Below, in pieces: positions 63,562 to 64,000 of a stretch of DNA of 64,000 bases (position 1 is its first letter; each line of letters begins with the position of its first letter). Source of the DNA: Ornithinibacillus salinisoli (GTDB lineage Bacteria > Bacillota > Bacilli > Bacillales > Amphibacillaceae); the NCBI RefSeq assembly GCF_042682545.1, contig NZ_JBHUHQ010000021.1; one strand, written 5' to 3'. The notes below the pieces were generated by a model, which saw nothing but the letters and a program-made list of their open reading frames with translations, was not told the origin of the DNA and searched no databases. Position numbers and translations under genes: made by a program.

Positions 63562-64000
63562 TTATTCACTAAGCCATTTTGCAACATCTTTTGCAAAATA
63601 AGTAATGATTAAATCTGCTCCAGCTCTTTTCATAGCAGTTAGTTTCTCTAGTACGAGTTCTTTTTCATTAATCCATCCATTTAAGGAAGCTGCTTTTACC
63701 ATGGAATACTCACCACTTACATTGTAAGCCACTACTGGTAAATTAAAATTATTCTTAACATCTCTCACAATATCCAAATAAGACATAGCAGGCTTTACAA
63801 TTAAGAAGTCTGCCCCCTCTTGAACATCAGATTCTGCTTCACGTAACGCTTCTACACGATTTGCAGGATCCATTTGGTACGTTTTTCTGTCGCCAAATTG
63901 TGGTGTACTATCTGCTGCATCACGGAAGGGTCCATAAAAGGCTGATGCATACTTCACCGCATAAGACATAATTGGAACATGTTGATAACCAGCTCTATCC
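63562..64000 (-). CDS. hemB: Delta-aminolevulinic acid dehydratase (porphobilinogen synthase), N-terminus beyond window
   Basis: The C-terminal 145 or so residues are visible and the reading frame runs off the right edge. It contains PIMSYAVKYASAFYGPFRDAA, with the active-site lysine of SYAVKYAS, and FLIVKPAMSYLDI, with the Schiff-base lysine. It condenses two aminolevulinate molecules. It sits directly before hemL. Confidence 0.95.
   Translation of the reverse strand, partial: DRAGYQHVPIMSYAVKYASAFYGPFRDAADSTPQFGDRKTYQMDPANRVEALREAESDVQEGADFLIVKPAMSYLDIVRDVKNNFNLPVVAYNVSGEYSMVKAASLNGWINEKELVLEKLTAMKRAGADLIITYFAKDVAKWLSE

Overview
The window is a chromosomal core segment of a spore-forming, low-GC Gram-positive bacterium of the family Bacillaceae. 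Gene content and order match the region of Bacillus subtilis that runs from ruvX/alaS to hemL/hemB. Protein sequences, several dispersed repeats and the local gene differences fit a halotolerant genus such as Oceanobacillus (inference; O. iheyensis is the closest I recognise). Almost all genes lie on the minus strand. Plus-strand exceptions are rarA, the rsfA-like regulator, the amidase gene, spoVB, the yrzE-like gene, two ATP-grasp genes and one small membrane-protein gene. I see no rRNA, tRNA, CRISPR array, prophage or transposase gene.

Layout. 0-5 kb: ruvX (cut by the edge), ireB-like gene, alaS with a T-box leader, an AI-2E family permease and a small zinc-ribbon protein. 5-12.5 kb: recD2, a TPR protein, the tRNA thiolation pair iscS-mnmA behind cymR, and rarA divergent from cymR. 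12.5-17.4 kb: an RsfA-like sporulation regulator, a 6S RNA gene, the hisS-aspS operon with a T-box leader, and a 57-residue HTH-like protein. 17.4-24.9 kb: a cell-wall amidase, dtd, relA, apt, recJ and a LapA-like protein. 25-34.3 kb: secDF, comN, spoVB, yajC-tgt-queA and ruvAB. 34.3-39.2 kb: yebC, a sporulation lipoprotein, nadE, a kinase-like spore protein overlapping safA, and pheB. 39.2-44 kb: obg, spo0B, the L21-Prp-L27 operon and spoIVFA-spoIVFB. 44.6-50.8 kb: minCD, mreBCD, radC and spoIIB. 51-58.7 kb: a GGDEF protein, folC, two tandem ATP-grasp ligase-like genes and valS with a T-box. 59-64 kb: ysxE, spoVID, hemL and the start of the hem cluster (hemB, cut by the edge).

How the genes work together. 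Three aminoacyl-tRNA synthetase transcripts (alaS, hisS-aspS, valS) are each controlled by a T-box reading their own tRNA; all three have a recognisable promoter with a 17-bp spacer. Cell shape and division genes (mreBCD, minCD) adjoin many sporulation genes (spo0B, spoIVFA/FB, spoIIB, spoVB, safA, spoVID, ysxE, coxA-like, rsfA-like). Recombination and repair genes (ruvA, ruvB, ruvX, recD2, recJ, rarA, radC) are scattered among them.

Most unusual content. Two intergenic gaps (44.2-44.5 kb and 61.6-62.1 kb) each hold a pair of inward-facing repeat units. Across the four copies, at least three helices keep base pairing through compensatory changes while loop and linker sequences stay constant. 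This is the best candidate here for an undescribed structured element. Other points worth attention: an overlapping Asp/His specifier (GACAC) in the hisS-aspS T-box, a terminator-like hairpin that also buries the ribosome binding site of the sporulation lipoprotein gene, and a repeated pairing of LysM spore-coat morphogens (SafA, SpoVID) with APH-family kinase-like partners.
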